Shown in pieces: positions 43,901 through 53,963 of a DNA stretch of 64,000 bases. The stretch is from Acidobacteriota bacterium (GTDB lineage Bacteria > Acidobacteriota > Terriglobia > Terriglobales > Acidobacteriaceae). The position numbers and the translations under genes were made by a program. The notes under the pieces were generated by a model. The model saw only the letters and a list, made by a program, of their open reading frames with translations, had not been told where the DNA came from and ran no database searches. Where the stretch lies: positions 51,268 through 115,267 of the forward strand of contig JAJZME010000075.1 of assembly GCA_021803035.1 (NCBI GenBank), in the 5' to 3' direction. The first letter of the stretch is position 1. The number at the start of each line of letters is the position of its first letter.

Positions 43901-45073
43901 TCAACTCGCCAGTTGTTCCGCCGCCTGCGCGGGCTCGGGCAGGGCTCGCTTGCGCCCGTAGATCAGAAGCAATGTCAGCAGCAACAATACCAGCACGCCG
44001 ATGATCAGCACGCTGCCCTCGGGGCCGTCGGTTCCTCCGCTCCAGAATGGATTGCCGGCCGGAGTGGTGGTGAGAAAGTGCCCTTTGGGGACGAGGCCGC
44101 TGTCGGCGGTGCCGTAAAAGAAGGTTTCCGCCCAGTCCCAGGCCATATGGCAGCCGATGGCCCACCACGCCGAGCCGGTGACCCAGATGCTGACGCAGAA
44201 AATGAAGCCGATCGCCGCAGCGGAAAAGATGCCGATCCAGTTCTCGCCGTTATTGCTGGTATGAGCGAAGCCGAAGAGAGTTGAAGTGACCCATGCCGCC
44301 TGCCAGAAGCCGGCGCCGGAGGTTCGCTTCAGGTGCAGCAGCAGGCAGGGAACCAGTCCCAGAAGCGCGATGATGTAAACCCCCCACACGCCGTTGCCCT
44401 TGACCCGCAGCGCCAGGTCCAGACAGATGGCGCCAACGAGGCCCAGCGCCCACCAGAAGTTGATGCCGCGGGTGAGCGTGAACTGCAGGTAACAGCGGAA
44501 TCCGCCCTCCTCAAAGAACCCAGTCAAAAGGAAGACTACGGCCCACACAACGGCAAAACCGATGATGCGCGTGCCGGACAGTGCGACAGGTCCGAAACGG
44601 AGCCAGCCGCCCGAGGCCAGTGCGCCCACCAGCACGGAAAGAGCGACAAACCCGGCTGTCAGCCCGCCCAGAAAGTGCGAAAAGCTGCGCGGCCCGGTCA
44701 GGTAGAAGTCCAGAATGCGCCGGCCTTCGATGCGCGCCATCAGCCCTGCGGCCGCCAGAATGGCCAAAACCTGCGCCGCCTCGCTTATCAGGGTAGGGAA
44801 GGGCGAAAGGCTCTTGGGCTCGCCGTGTTGAACCAGCCCGGTCAGCGCGCCCACGATCATCACCATCGCCATGAGAAAGAGGAGGCTCAGGGCAATGAAC
44901 ATCACTGCCGACCAGCCGGCGCGCAGGCCCTGGCCGCCGATGAAGATTCGTTGCAGCCAGGCAAATTGCCGTGTCGCGGGGGCATGCACAGGGGGTTCGG
45001 GTGGAAGAGACGTTTCGGGCGCGGTTGTGGTGGGCGGGTCTTGCTGAGGCAGCGGATTGTTCTCCAGCTCCAT
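43901..45073 (-). CDS. CPBP-family intramembrane metalloprotease
   Basis: 390 aa with about eight membrane spans and a Pro/Thr-rich N-terminal tail (residues 1-35). The Abi/CPBP motifs are readable: FFEEGGFRCYLQ (EExxxR, Glu188-Glu189-Arg193), FGFAHTSNNG (FxxxH) and CHMAWDWAETFF (final His). Such proteases are related to type II CAAX prenyl proteases. Target unknown. 63 bp from the penicillin acylase gene, possibly co-transcribed. Confidence 0.85.
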   Translation of the reverse strand: MELENNPLPQQDPPTTTAPETSLPPEPPVHAPATRQFAWLQRIFIGGQGLRAGWSAVMFIALSLLFLMAMVMIVGALTGLVQHGEPKSLSPFPTLISEAAQVLAILAAAGLMARIEGRRILDFYLTGPRSFSHFLGGLTAGFVALSVLVGALASGGWLRFGPVALSGTRIIGFAVVWAVVFLLTGFFEEGGFRCYLQFTLTRGINFWWALGLVGAICLDLALRVKGNGVWGVYIIALLGLVPCLLLHLKRTSGAGFWQAAWVTSTLFGFAHTSNNGENWIGIFSAAAIGFIFCVSIWVTGSAWWAIGCHMAWDWAETFFYGTADSGLVPKGHFLTTTPAGNPFWSGGTDGPEGSVLIIGVLVLLLLTLLLIYGRKRALPEPAQAAEQLAS

Positions 45074-45331
45074 TCAATCTCCTTGCAGGCAGGTCGGTAT
45101 CCCGTGTGAAAAATTGTAAAGGAGCGGAGCGAGTGCGCGTTGAAACGGCCCTTTGGGCTGTGAAATGAGTCCGGCTGTTCACGCGTTTCATGCATCCAAG
45201 TTCAAAGTGCGCGTTTATGCGCGCGGCGGTTATGAAGATGAAGTAATCGGCCCTCCTTGACACAACCGGCCCGGCCCTTGATGCTAAACAGTTCCGGTAA
45301 TTCATTTTTGACAGGGGAGGAACACGGGGTT

Positions 45332-46318
45332 TTGCGGGTTCGCGTCTTTTACCATGACAAATGTTTCGATGGAGCCTGCTCGGCCTCCCTGTTTACGCGC
45401 TTTCATCGCGAGCGCATCGCAAGCAGCGCCGTATATGAGTACCGGGGGCTTGTGCATCGCGCCGGCGCGCTCTTTGACGAGAGCGAGTTCAACGGCGACG
45501 AGAACGCCATTGTCGATTTCAAGTACTCCGCTTCGCCGCGGATCACATGGTGGTTCGATCACCATCTTTCGGCCTTCCTGACGCCGGAGGATCAGCAGAA
45601 TTTTCTTGCCTGCCAGCGGGACCCAGCCTGCGCCTCGCGCCGGTTCTACGACCCCACGTACACGTCCTGCACCAGCTTTCTGGCGCACATTGCCGCCACG
45701 CGCTTCGGCTTTGATACGGTCCCGGTGGCCGAGCTGATCCACTGGGCCGACATCGTCGACGGCGCGCAGTACGAGAGCCCCGAAGCCGCCGTGGAGATGG
45801 CCGCGCCGGCCATGAAGCTGACGCTCATCATCGAGTCGACACAGGACCCGGTCTTCATTCCGCGGCTCATCCCCCTGCTGACGGAGATGCCCTTGGCCGA
45901 GGTGCTGGCGCAGCCGTTCGTGGCGCCGCTGCTGCCGCCGCTGCTCGAACGCCACCAGCAGGCGCTGGAACTGATCCGCAGCCGCAGTGAAGAGCGCAAC
46001 GGAACCATCTTCTTCGACATCACCGACCATCCGCTGGAAGGCTTCAACAAATTCATCCCCTACTACCTGCACCCCAACGCCACGTATTCCATCGGCCTGT
46101 CGAAGTCCAGCTTCCGCACCAAGGTGGCCGTGGGCTCGAATCCCTGGACCAAGGCCGATCCGGCGAAGATGGTGAACCTGGCGCAAATTTGTGAGCGGTA
46201 CGGCGGCGGCGGGCACGCCCGCGTCGGCGCCATCAGCTTTCCGCCCGACCAGGAAGAGCAGGCGCGCGCGGCGGCGGCCGAGATTGTGGCCGAGCTGAGA
46301 GCCAGGAACCCGCTCTGA
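45332..46318 (+). CDS. DHH-family phosphoesterase
   Basis: 328 aa if begun at TTG 45332, which gives the usual opening RVRVFYHDKCFDGACSASLF. ATG 45281 and TTG 45257 are longer options. WWFDHHLSAF is the DHH motif and ERYGGGGHARVGAISF is the DHHA1 glycine-rich end. The family includes NrnA/RecJ-like nucleases and phosphatases acting on small nucleotides such as pAp or nanoRNA. TTGACA occurs at 45257 and again at 45308, so the region is also a promoter candidate. Substrate not determined. Confidence 0.82.
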   Translation: MRVRVFYHDKCFDGACSASLFTRFHRERIASSAVYEYRGLVHRAGALFDESEFNGDENAIVDFKYSASPRITWWFDHHLSAFLTPEDQQNFLACQRDPACASRRFYDPTYTSCTSFLAHIAATRFGFDTVPVAELIHWADIVDGAQYESPEAAVEMAAPAMKLTLIIESTQDPVFIPRLIPLLTEMPLAEVLAQPFVAPLLPPLLERHQQALELIRSRSEERNGTIFFDITDHPLEGFNKFIPYYLHPNATYSIGLSKSSFRTKVAVGSNPWTKADPAKMVNLAQICERYGGGGHARVGAISFPPDQEEQARAAAAEIVAELRARNPL

Positions 46319-46477
46319 TTTTTCGAGGCGCGAATCTGAATAATGGGGTTTCCTGATCGAATTTTCAGGTCGAGTGCGTATACTCGTTTTGAATCGCAAA
46401 TGTGATCGCTAGGTCGAACCCCAAGGTAAACAGGGAGATTGGTGAAACCGGCAACGCCGGCAAAGGAGAAGATTGCC

Positions 46478-47146
46478 ATGCCCAGGAAATCCAAAGCCGC
46501 CAGCTCCGCGCAAGCTGCGGCCGCCAAACCCAGGACGGCCAGAATCGCAAAGGCGAAGAAAACTCCGAAAACTGCGGCGGCGGTTGCCGAGACGGCCCAG
46601 GTGCTCAGCTCGGATGTCGTCTATGACGGAAAGCTCTTCCGCGTAGTGCATGACAAACTCATCGAGCCGGGCGGCTACGAGAACGAGCGCGACGTGGTGC
46701 GGCACAACGGCAGCGCCGTTATTCTGGCCATCGACAACGCCAGGAACAAGAAAAATCCCTGGGTGGTGATGGAGCGGCAGTACCGCCATGCCGCGGGCCG
46801 GTTTCTGTGGGAGTTGCCGGCAGGCAAGATCGAGCCGGGCGAGGATTTGCTGGCCGGCGCGCAACGCGAATTGGCCGAAGAGACCGGCTACCGCGCGAAG
46901 AAATGGACGCGCCTTGTTGAGTACTGGGCCAGCCCCGGATTCCTCGACGAGTCGATGACCCTCTTCCTGGCCGAAGGGCTGACGGCCGGCGATTGCCGCC
47001 CCGACGAGGACGAGAGGATTGATCTCCGGCTGGTCAAGCTCTCTGACGTGCTGAAGATGATCGAGAAGGGCGCCATTCAGGATGGGAAGACGCTGTCGGG
47101 CGTGCTGCTGTACGCGCGTTTGAAGCTCAAGGGGCGCAAAAAGTAG
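46478..47146 (+). CDS. Nudix hydrolase, ADP-ribose pyrophosphatase-like
   Basis: 222 aa from ATG 46478 (AAAGGAG upstream). A Lys/Ala-rich N-terminal extension of about 45 residues precedes the Nudix fold. The Nudix box is GKIEPGEDLLAGAQRELAEETGY, complete, and QYRHAAGRFLWELPAG is typical of ADP-ribose/NDP-sugar pyrophosphatases (NudF). The extension looks like a disordered basic tail. A TATACT -10 candidate lies at 46379-46384. Confidence 0.88.
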   Translation: MPRKSKAASSAQAAAAKPRTARIAKAKKTPKTAAAVAETAQVLSSDVVYDGKLFRVVHDKLIEPGGYENERDVVRHNGSAVILAIDNARNKKNPWVVMERQYRHAAGRFLWELPAGKIEPGEDLLAGAQRELAEETGYRAKKWTRLVEYWASPGFLDESMTLFLAEGLTAGDCRPDEDERIDLRLVKLSDVLKMIEKGAIQDGKTLSGVLLYARLKLKGRKK

Positions 47147-47516
47147 CTTCAGCACAGCCGGCGAACGGTCGCATTCATGAATTGCAAATGTCTGACAAAG
47201 GCGTTAGGCGAGCCTGCGCCGAAGCGGGATTTGATGGCGTATACGTCCAACTGTCCGCTAGTCGGGATTCACGTTCTTCATAGCGGAATCGAGAGCGCGT
47301 TTATAACCCGTCGGAAACCTCCTGCGCTGGCCCAACTGCACTCAGAAGCGCCATTTACAGCTCCCAGCGACAGCGAGTGGCAAGTATCACTAAGTGAAAT
47401 TTCCTTTCCCAAAACGAAAAAACCTTTCTTCAAAAATTGTCGTCTTAGCTTTTATCGGTGGGAGAAACTCCTCATGCCCGCCGGATCCCTTAAGACCAAA
47501 AGGAAGGCAGGAGCCT
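47147..47516. other. Long leader region of the cold-shock gene
   Basis: About 370 bp without a convincing gene. The right part is AT-rich (47390-47450), then GGAG-AAA-CTCC at 47461 forms a small hairpin. A long structured leader is usual for cold-shock genes, so this is probably the csp 5' untranslated region, but no promoter can be fixed. Confidence 0.4.
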
Positions 47517-47747
47517 GTGGCTCAGTACAAAGGTAAGGTAAAGTGGTTCAATAACGCCAAGGGCTATGGATTCATCGGACGTGATGACGGGCCGGATGTA
47601 TTCGTCCATTACTCGGCGATCCAACTGGATGGGTACAAAACGCTCAAAGAAGGCGATGAAGTCGAGTTTGACATCGTAGAAGGCCAAAAAGGCCCTCAAG
47701 CGGATGCGGTGGTCCGTTTCAGGGATAGCGCCCACAGCGCAGCCTAG
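47517..47747 (+). CDS. csp: Cold-shock domain protein
   Basis: 76 aa from GTG 47517 (GGCAGGAG just upstream). It is a single cold-shock domain: [20 protein letters not shown] (with RNP-1 KGYGFI), VFVHYSAI (RNP-2), [20 protein letters not shown]. It is an RNA/ssDNA-binding chaperone. The last residues FRDSAHSAA form a short tail. The GTG start is supported by the standard N-terminus of the family. Confidence 0.93.
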   Translation: MAQYKGKVKWFNNAKGYGFIGRDDGPDVFVHYSAIQLDGYKTLKEGDEVEFDIVEGQKGPQADAVVRFRDSAHSAA

Positions 47748-47965
47748 TAGCGCAAACGGCCGGGCGTCTATGCAAGATTACCTTAGGGCGGCATGTACCT
47801 TGTGTCTACCGCTTAGAGGGTTGCTCTAGCCTGCTTTCACCTCTCCGACGCGTCGCACGAAGCTGAGTCCCCTGGAATCCGGCGTCAGACTGGTTCACGG
47901 AGATCAGCGCGCGCGGTTGGTGTTTTCCTCCGCAGCAGTTCATACTGCTGGCGGAGGCTCACGCG

Positions 47966-49708
47966 ATGGACAATCGCACGATGTCTCGTCTGCTGGCGGA
48001 GACCGCCGATCTCATCGAGATCGATGGCGGTGACAGCTTCCGCATACGCAGTTATCGTCGCGCCGCCGAAGCCGTGGAGCAGACTACGGTCGATTTGATG
48101 ACCGTCGTTGGCGATACGTCTCGTCTTCTGGAGATTGACGGCATTGGCAAAGGCATGGCCGCCAAACTGCAGACGATGGCTGCTACTGGCACGCTGCCGC
48201 AGCGCGATGAGCTTCTGGCCAGGTACGGCGCCGGTGTTCTGGAGCTTCTCAAGCTGCCCGGAATGGGCCCGAAGACAGTGGCTCTTCTTTGGGATGCGGC
48301 TCGAGTTGCCAGTGTGGATCAGCTCGCCGCAGCCATCGAAGCCGGTCGCCTGACCGGTCTGCCGCGTATGGGCGCCAAACAGATTGAAAAATTGCGCAAG
48401 GGCATCGAGGACTATCAGCGGAGTGCCGGTCGTTTTCGCATCGACGTGGCGGAAGAAGCCGCGCGGCAGGTCAGCGCCTACCTGCTGAAGTTCCCTGGGA
48501 TTCAGAAAGTGACTCCAGCCGGATCGCTGCGTCGCGGCCGGGAAACAGTGGGCGATCTTGACCTGCTGGCAACGGGGCCCGGTTGCGCGCCGGATCGTGC
48601 CGCGGCCGCCGCCGAGTATGTTGCCTCCTGTCCGGGCATCCATGACATCATCGCCAAGGGCGAGAACAAGGTAAGCTTCCACACGGCCGACGGCCTGCAG
48701 GTGGATGTGCGTCTGCTGCCAGCGGAGTCCTACGGCGCTGCGCTGCAATATTTCACCGGATCAAAAGCGCACAACGTCTCGCTCCGCCAGCGCGCTCTCA
48801 AAATAGGCTATACGCTCAGCGAGTGGGCGCTGGCACGGCTGGACGACGGGGCCATCGTGGCCGCGGCGACCGAGGAAGAGATCTATGCCGCGCTGGGCAT
48901 GGATTGGATGCCGCCGGAACTGCGCGAAAACCTGGGCGAGATCGAAGCGGCCGCGCGGCACGAACTGCCCCGGCTCATCGAGCGCGGCGACATCCGCGGC
49001 GACCTGCACATGCACACCACGGCCAGCGATGGCCGCAACTCCATCCGCGAAATGGCCGAAGCCGCGGCGGCCTGCGGCTACAAATACATCGCCATCACCG
49101 ACCACTCCAAGAACATGGCCATGGTCCACGGCCTGGACGAAAAGCGCGCGCTGGAAGAGATCCAGCGGATTCGCGAGCTCGACAAGCAGATGGAGGGCCG
49201 CGTGCGCGTTTTCGCCGGCGTCGAGCTGGATATTTTGCCCGATGGCCGGCTCGACCTGGATGACGAGGTGCTGGCGCAGATGGACATGGTGATTGCCAGC
49301 GTACATTCGCGCTTTGACCAGAGCCGCGAGGAGATGACGGTGCGCGTGCTGAAGGCTCTTGAGAATCCTTATGTGCGCGTGCTGGGCCATCCCACCGGCC
49401 GCTTGCTGTTGCGCCGTGAGCCCTTCGCGCTCGATATGGGAGCAGTGCTGCGCCGGGCCGCTGAACTGGGCGTAGCCGTCGAGCACAACGCCGCGCCAGA
49501 GCGGCTCGACCTGTGCGACCGCGATCTGCGGCTGGCGAAAGAGCTGGGCTGCCCCATCATCATCGGTTCCGATTCGCATGACAGCGGCAACCTGGGCAAG
49601 ATGGATTACGGCGTGCGCCAGTTGCGCCGCGCCTGGCTGGCGCCGGAAGATGTGCTCAATACGCGCAGCGCCAAGGCTTTTCTGGCCGCGCTGCGCAAGC
49701 GGCCGTGA
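47966..49708 (+). CDS. polX: DNA polymerase/3'-5' exonuclease PolX
   Basis: 580 aa from ATG 47966, six bases after GGAGG. Helix-hairpin-helix repeats (EIDGIGKGMAAKL, KLPGMGPKTVALL) precede the polymerase active site GSLRRGRETVGDLDLL (186-201, Asp197 and Asp199). A C-terminal PHP domain begins at about 346 with DLHMHTTASDG and contains ITDHSKNM, AGVELDIL and SDSHDS metal ligands. It fills gaps in base-excision repair and has nuclease activity. Family length is normal. Confidence 0.95.
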   Translation: MDNRTMSRLLAETADLIEIDGGDSFRIRSYRRAAEAVEQTTVDLMTVVGDTSRLLEIDGIGKGMAAKLQTMAATGTLPQRDELLARYGAGVLELLKLPGMGPKTVALLWDAARVASVDQLAAAIEAGRLTGLPRMGAKQIEKLRKGIEDYQRSAGRFRIDVAEEAARQVSAYLLKFPGIQKVTPAGSLRRGRETVGDLDLLATGPGCAPDRAAAAAEYVASCPGIHDIIAKGENKVSFHTADGLQVDVRLLPAESYGAALQYFTGSKAHNVSLRQRALKIGYTLSEWALARLDDGAIVAAATEEEIYAALGMDWMPPELRENLGEIEAAARHELPRLIERGDIRGDLHMHTTASDGRNSIREMAEAAAACGYKYIAITDHSKNMAMVHGLDEKRALEEIQRIRELDKQMEGRVRVFAGVELDILPDGRLDLDDEVLAQMDMVIASVHSRFDQSREEMTVRVLKALENPYVRVLGHPTGRLLLRREPFALDMGAVLRRAAELGVAVEHNAAPERLDLCDRDLRLAKELGCPIIIGSDSHDSGNLGKMDYGVRQLRRAWLAPEDVLNTRSAKAFLAALRKRP

Positions 49709-49720
49709 AGACGTCCCAGG

Positions 49721-50437
49721 CTAAGGAATGAAGTAAAACGGGTCCGGATATTTGATGGAAACCTCGGCGGCCGGGACGCCCTTCAGATCGCTCCACTGGT
49801 CGCCGACGTTGAGCACCAGCGTGTATCCCTCGGCGGCAATGCGGGCGCGGTCCGCCGACTTGTACGCAAGCGCGGTTTCAGACATCTGCGCCGGCGAGCG
49901 CATGATCAATTGCCGCCAACCCGCAAAGCCCTGCGCGCGCAGATTGCGCTCTGTTGCGGCGCGCTCTGTCTCCGGGCGGCCGGTGAGAAAAAAGACCGCG
50001 ACGCCGAGCCGGCGCGCTTCGCGGTAGAGCCGCAGCGTTCCGGGAATCGCCGGCGCCTGCGCGGTGTTGATCCAGGCATCGAAGGCTTTGGCGTTGTACG
50101 CAAAGTCCGCCTTCGCTATCTCCTGGTAATTCGAGAGCGTGGTCTCATCGATGTCCAGGACGAGTGCGAGCCTTTCGTTTGGCAGACGATATGCCGCGCG
50201 CCGGCGCAAAAATGCGATGGCGCGGTCAGCTTGCGCATTGATGTCTTTGGCATAGCAGCCGCATTTGCAGGTGCATTCGTGGTACTGCCTGAGCTCACTT
50301 ACCAGCCGGCCGAGGTTCGGAATCTGTTCCGCGGCTGAATTCTCGCTGACGATCGGTGGCAGTTGCTGCGCGGCGAGGTGAAAAGTGCCCCCCAGAAGCA
50401 AAAAAATTGCGGCGGCTGGTCTCAAAAATACTTTCAA
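49721..50437 (-). CDS. Secreted HAD acid phosphatase (class B/e(P4)-like)
   Basis: 238 aa with signal peptide (MKVFLRPAAAIFLLLGGTFHLAAQ). The HAD motif I is LVLDIDETTLSNYQE, motif II FFLTGRPETER, and the end VGDQWSDLKG gives motif III/IV. The double-Asp DxDET with a C-terminal DQxxD is the lipoprotein-e(P4)/VSP group of periplasmic phosphatases acting on nucleotides and sugar phosphates. A Cys-rich patch CTCKCGCYA near residue 55 is unusual. Convergent with polX, 12 bp apart. Confidence 0.88.
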   Translation of the reverse strand: MKVFLRPAAAIFLLLGGTFHLAAQQLPPIVSENSAAEQIPNLGRLVSELRQYHECTCKCGCYAKDINAQADRAIAFLRRRAAYRLPNERLALVLDIDETTLSNYQEIAKADFAYNAKAFDAWINTAQAPAIPGTLRLYREARRLGVAVFFLTGRPETERAATERNLRAQGFAGWRQLIMRSPAQMSETALAYKSADRARIAAEGYTLVLNVGDQWSDLKGVPAAEVSIKYPDPFYFIP

Positions 50438-50546
50438 TGCATTTCTCCTTCCCCATGCACGTAAAGGGCTAGTCTAAACCGGCTCAACCGCCCGCTCCGC
50501 AGCTTCACATCGTGTTCTTGCGTCCCGATCCCGTTACACTGGAAAT

Positions 50547-51293
50547 ATGATTCGCGTCTTTCGCCCCATCCCCGTAGAGCGGCTCAAGTTGCTGGTCTTC
50601 GATCTCGACGGCACCCTGATCGACTCCGCGCAGGACCTGTGCAACAGCGTGAACGCAGCGCTCAGCCATTTTGGCCGCGCGCCGCTGCCGGACCCGCAGA
50701 TTGCGAGCTTTGTGGGGAACGGCGCGCCGGTTATGGTGCGCCGTTCGCTGGCTGTTGCGGATGGTATCCCAGCCGATCGCGTGGACGAAAAGCTGCTGGC
50801 CGATGCCTTGGCCTTCTTTCTCGGCTACTATCGCGAGCACAAGCTGGACTTCACCTATGCCTACGAGGGCGTTCTTGAGGCGCTTGCCGCGCTGCGCCAT
50901 CTGCACGATGCGCCGGACGGCGTGCCACGCACCATGGCGGTGCTGACCAATAAGCCGGTGCGTCCCGCGCGCGGCATCTGCGAAGGGCTGAGACTTGCAG
51001 GCTACTTCCTGCACATCTACGGCGGCGACAGCTTTCCGCTGAAAAAGCCCGATCCGGCCGGTCTGCGCTCGCTGATGGAGGAAACCGGCGCGCGGCCGGA
51101 AGAGACGGTGATGATCGGCGACAGCCGCGTGGACGTGGAAACCGCGCGCAACGCCCAGGTATGGAGCCTGGGATGCGACTTCGGCTTCGGGCCGCGGAAC
51201 CTGATGGAGACGCCGCCCGACGTGTTGGTGGATTCGCCGGCGGAGTGGACCGATGCGCTCATCCCCGGCAAAGGCGCTTACAAAGAGGCATGA
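50547..51293 (+). CDS. gph: Phosphoglycolate phosphatase-like HAD hydrolase
   Basis: 248 aa. Motifs VFDLDGTLIDSAQDL, VLTNKP and MIGDSRVDVETARNA, with KKPDPAGL, match Gph. It removes phosphate from 2-phosphoglycolate formed in repair or oxygenase reactions. A TACACT -10 element at 50535-50540 ends six bases before the ATG, so the message may be leaderless. Its stop overlaps the next gene region (TGA/ATG). Confidence 0.88.
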   Translation: MIRVFRPIPVERLKLLVFDLDGTLIDSAQDLCNSVNAALSHFGRAPLPDPQIASFVGNGAPVMVRRSLAVADGIPADRVDEKLLADALAFFLGYYREHKLDFTYAYEGVLEALAALRHLHDAPDGVPRTMAVLTNKPVRPARGICEGLRLAGYFLHIYGGDSFPLKKPDPAGLRSLMEETGARPEETVMIGDSRVDVETARNAQVWSLGCDFGFGPRNLMETPPDVLVDSPAEWTDALIPGKGAYKEA

Positions 51294-51295
51294 CG

Positions 51296-52279
51296 ATGGA
51301 CACCCGCAGGCTGCGCATTGTGCTGCCCGGCGGCAGCGGACAGGTGGGAAGCATGCTCGCCGCGTACTTTCAGGAGCGCGGGCATTATGTAACGGTACTC
51401 ACCCGCGGCCCGTATACGGCCTCCTGGCAGACGGTTCACTGGGACGGCGTCAATCCTGGCTCCTGGATTGAAACGCTTGAAGGCGCCGACGTATGCATTC
51501 ATTTGTCGGGCCGCAGCATCAATTGCCGCCACACCGAGCAAAACCGCAAAGCGCTCTACGACTCGCGCATCGGTACCACGCGCCTGCTGGGCCAGGTGAT
51601 GTCCGTACTCGACAATCCGCCGCGAGTCTGGCTGAATGCGTCGTCGGCCACCATCTACCGCCACGCGCTGGACAGGGACATGGACGAAGCGACCGGCGAG
51701 ATCGGCGGCGGCGAGCGGATCTCAAAACGCCGCCGCGCACCCGAAAAATGGGACTGGGCCGTCAAGCTGGTCAAGGACTGGGAAGCCGCCTTCTTCTCGG
51801 CGCAAACCCCGCGCACGCGCAAAGTGGCCTTGCGCACCTCGTTGGTCTTCGGCCCGGCTCCAGGCAGCGTCTTTGAGGTGCTGTCGAACCTGGTGCGCGC
51901 CAGCCTCGGCGGCAATCAGGGCAGCGGCCGCCAGTATGTCTCCTGGATTCATGAGACCGACTACGCGCGCGCGGTGGAGTTCCTCATCGATCACGAGGGC
52001 ATCGAGGGGCCGGTCAATCTCACCGCGCCGAATCCGTTGCCCAATCGCGAGTTCATGCAGGCGCTGCGCAATGCGTGGGACGTTCCGAACGGGTTGCCCG
52101 CGCCGGCGCTGTTCATCAAGATCGGCGCAATCTTCATGCGCACCGAGCCGGAGCTGGTGCTCAAGAGCCGCCGGGTTGTGCCCGGCCGTCTGCTCGATGC
52201 CGGCTTCAACTTTCAGTTTCCCGCCTGGGCCTCGGCCGCTGAAGACCTGGTGCGGCAGTGGCGGGCGAGAAGTTCGTAG
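51296..52279 (+). CDS. TIGR01777-family NAD-dependent epimerase/SDR
   Basis: 327 aa from ATG 51296 (AGAGG seven bases before; ATG 51290 overlapping the gph stop is the alternative). Rossmann motif VLPGGSGQVGSMLAAYF, LSGRSINCRHTEQNR and WLNASSATIYRH identify the TIGR01777 (SulA/YfcH-like) family of extended SDRs. Substrate unknown. Probably co-transcribed with gph. Confidence 0.88.
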   Translation: MDTRRLRIVLPGGSGQVGSMLAAYFQERGHYVTVLTRGPYTASWQTVHWDGVNPGSWIETLEGADVCIHLSGRSINCRHTEQNRKALYDSRIGTTRLLGQVMSVLDNPPRVWLNASSATIYRHALDRDMDEATGEIGGGERISKRRRAPEKWDWAVKLVKDWEAAFFSAQTPRTRKVALRTSLVFGPAPGSVFEVLSNLVRASLGGNQGSGRQYVSWIHETDYARAVEFLIDHEGIEGPVNLTAPNPLPNREFMQALRNAWDVPNGLPAPALFIKIGAIFMRTEPELVLKSRRVVPGRLLDAGFNFQFPAWASAAEDLVRQWRARSS

Positions 52280-52448
52280 TTCAAAATATACTGGCAGGTG
52301 CAGGACTCCCCGACGTGCTTCGCATCAACCGGCCCAGTCCCGGCAATCAGATGGTTTGTGCGGCGGACATTGCGATGGTCGAGCGGCGCTGTGCGCGCAG
52401 CCGCACCTGAACAGGCGAGAGCCAGAGCAAATCCAGGGAGGAATGGGT

Positions 52449-53915
52449 ATGAGCGCCACAACCAGCCCGGCGACGGCGATCGAGCGCTACAAGATGCTGA
52501 TTGACGGAGAGTTTGTCACCAGTCAGGCCATGCTTCCGGTCTTGAATCCGGCCACCGAGGAGATCATCTCCGAAGTGCCCGCCGCAACCGTGGAACACGC
52601 GAATGCGGCGGTTCTTGCCGCCGAGCGCGCGCAAGCTGACTGGGCACGGCTGCCGGCCATCCAGCGCGCTCGCTATCTCCGCGAGATTGCAGCCGCGATC
52701 CGCAGAAAAAAGCCTCTTCTGGCGCAGACCATCGCCAGGGAACAAGGCAAGATTCTGCCCCTGGCCGAAGTCGAAGTGGATTTTTCCGCCGATTACATCG
52801 ACTACATGGCCGAGTTTGCGCGCCGCTATACCGGCGAGATCATCCAGAGCGACCGCCCGGGCGAAAACATCCTGCTCTACAAGGCTCCCATCGGCGTGGT
52901 GGCCGGCATTCTGCCCTGGAACTTCCCGTTCTTTCTCATCGTGCGCAAGATGGCGCCCGCGCTGATTACAGGCAACACCATCGTGATCAAGCCAAGCGAA
53001 GAGACGCCCAACAACGCCTGCGAATTTGCCAAAATCATTGCCGAATCGCCGCTGCCCAGGGGCGTCTTCAACCTGGTCACGGGCGACGGCTCCGCCGGAG
53101 CCGCATTGGCCGGTCATCCCCGTGTGGGCATGGTGAGCCTGACAGGCAGCGTGGAAGCCGGAACCGCCGTGATGCACGCGGCTGCGCCCAACATCACCAA
53201 AGTCTCCCTTGAGCTGGGCGGCAAGGCACCGGCCATCGTCATGGCGGACGCTGATCTCGATCTGGCGGTGAAGGCCATTCGCGACTCGCGCATCATCAAC
53301 ACCGGCCAGGTATGCAACTGCGCGGAGCGCGTCTATGTCCATGAATCCATCTCCGGCGAGTTCACTGACCGGATCACAGCGGCCATGCAGAAGACAGTCG
53401 CGGGCGACCCATTCGCCGCCGGCGTGGAGATGGGGCCGCTGGTCAGCCAAGTGCAACTGCGCAGTGTGGAGTCGGCCGTCGAAAAAGCCGTGAGCGAGGG
53501 CGCGAAGCTTACAACCGGCGGAAGCCGCGATCAGCGCGAGCGCGGCTACTACTACCAACCCACGGTGCTGGCCCACTGCCGCCAGTCCACGGACATCATG
53601 CGCAAGGAGATCTTCGGTCCCGTGCTGCCGATCGCCACCTTCACCGATCTCGACGAGGCGATTGCGCTGGCCAACGATTGCGACTACGGTCTTACGTCGT
53701 CAATCTTTACGCGCAGCCTGGACTCGGCAATGCGTGCGGCCAACGAATTGAAGTTCGGCGAAACCTATGTAAACCGCGAGCACTTCGAGGCCATGCAGGG
53801 CTTCCATGCCGGATGGCGCAAATCGGGCATCGGCGGCGCCGACGGAAGCCACGGTCTCGAGGAGTTTCTCCAGACGCGCGTGGTTTATATGGACTACGAC
53901 ACAAAAAAGAAATAG
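52449..53915 (+). CDS. aldA: Aldehyde dehydrogenase (AldA/lactaldehyde-type)
   Basis: 488 aa from ATG 52449, seven bases after GGGAGG. LPWNFPFFLIVRKMAPALITGNTIVIKPSEETP is the conserved cofactor block (long run shown as fragments only: PWNFPFF and KPSEETP), LELGGKAPAIV holds Glu, and the nucleophile Cys is in TGQVCNCAERVYV. The sequence style matches E. coli AldA, which oxidises lactaldehyde and glycolaldehyde with NAD. Pathway context here is lacking; phhB follows 48 bp downstream. Confidence 0.9.
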   Translation: MSATTSPATAIERYKMLIDGEFVTSQAMLPVLNPATEEIISEVPAATVEHANAAVLAAERAQADWARLPAIQRARYLREIAAAIRRKKPLLAQTIAREQGKILPLAEVEVDFSADYIDYMAEFARRYTGEIIQSDRPGENILLYKAPIGVVAGILPWNFPFFLIVRKMAPALITGNTIVIKPSEETPNNACEFAKIIAESPLPRGVFNLVTGDGSAGAALAGHPRVGMVSLTGSVEAGTAVMHAAAPNITKVSLELGGKAPAIVMADADLDLAVKAIRDSRIINTGQVCNCAERVYVHESISGEFTDRITAAMQKTVAGDPFAAGVEMGPLVSQVQLRSVESAVEKAVSEGAKLTTGGSRDQRERGYYYQPTVLAHCRQSTDIMRKEIFGPVLPIATFTDLDEAIALANDCDYGLTSSIFTRSLDSAMRAANELKFGETYVNREHFEAMQGFHAGWRKSGIGGADGSHGLEEFLQTRVVYMDYDTKKK

Positions 53916-53963
53916 GATGCCCGGTTGCACGTGCGCGACAATTCACCCCGAGGAGCAAACACC

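Noticed and set aside
47177..47536. Plus-strand 119-codon frame before the cold-shock gene
   Set aside because: No ribosome site and lies in the probable long csp leader; sequence has no recognisable domain.
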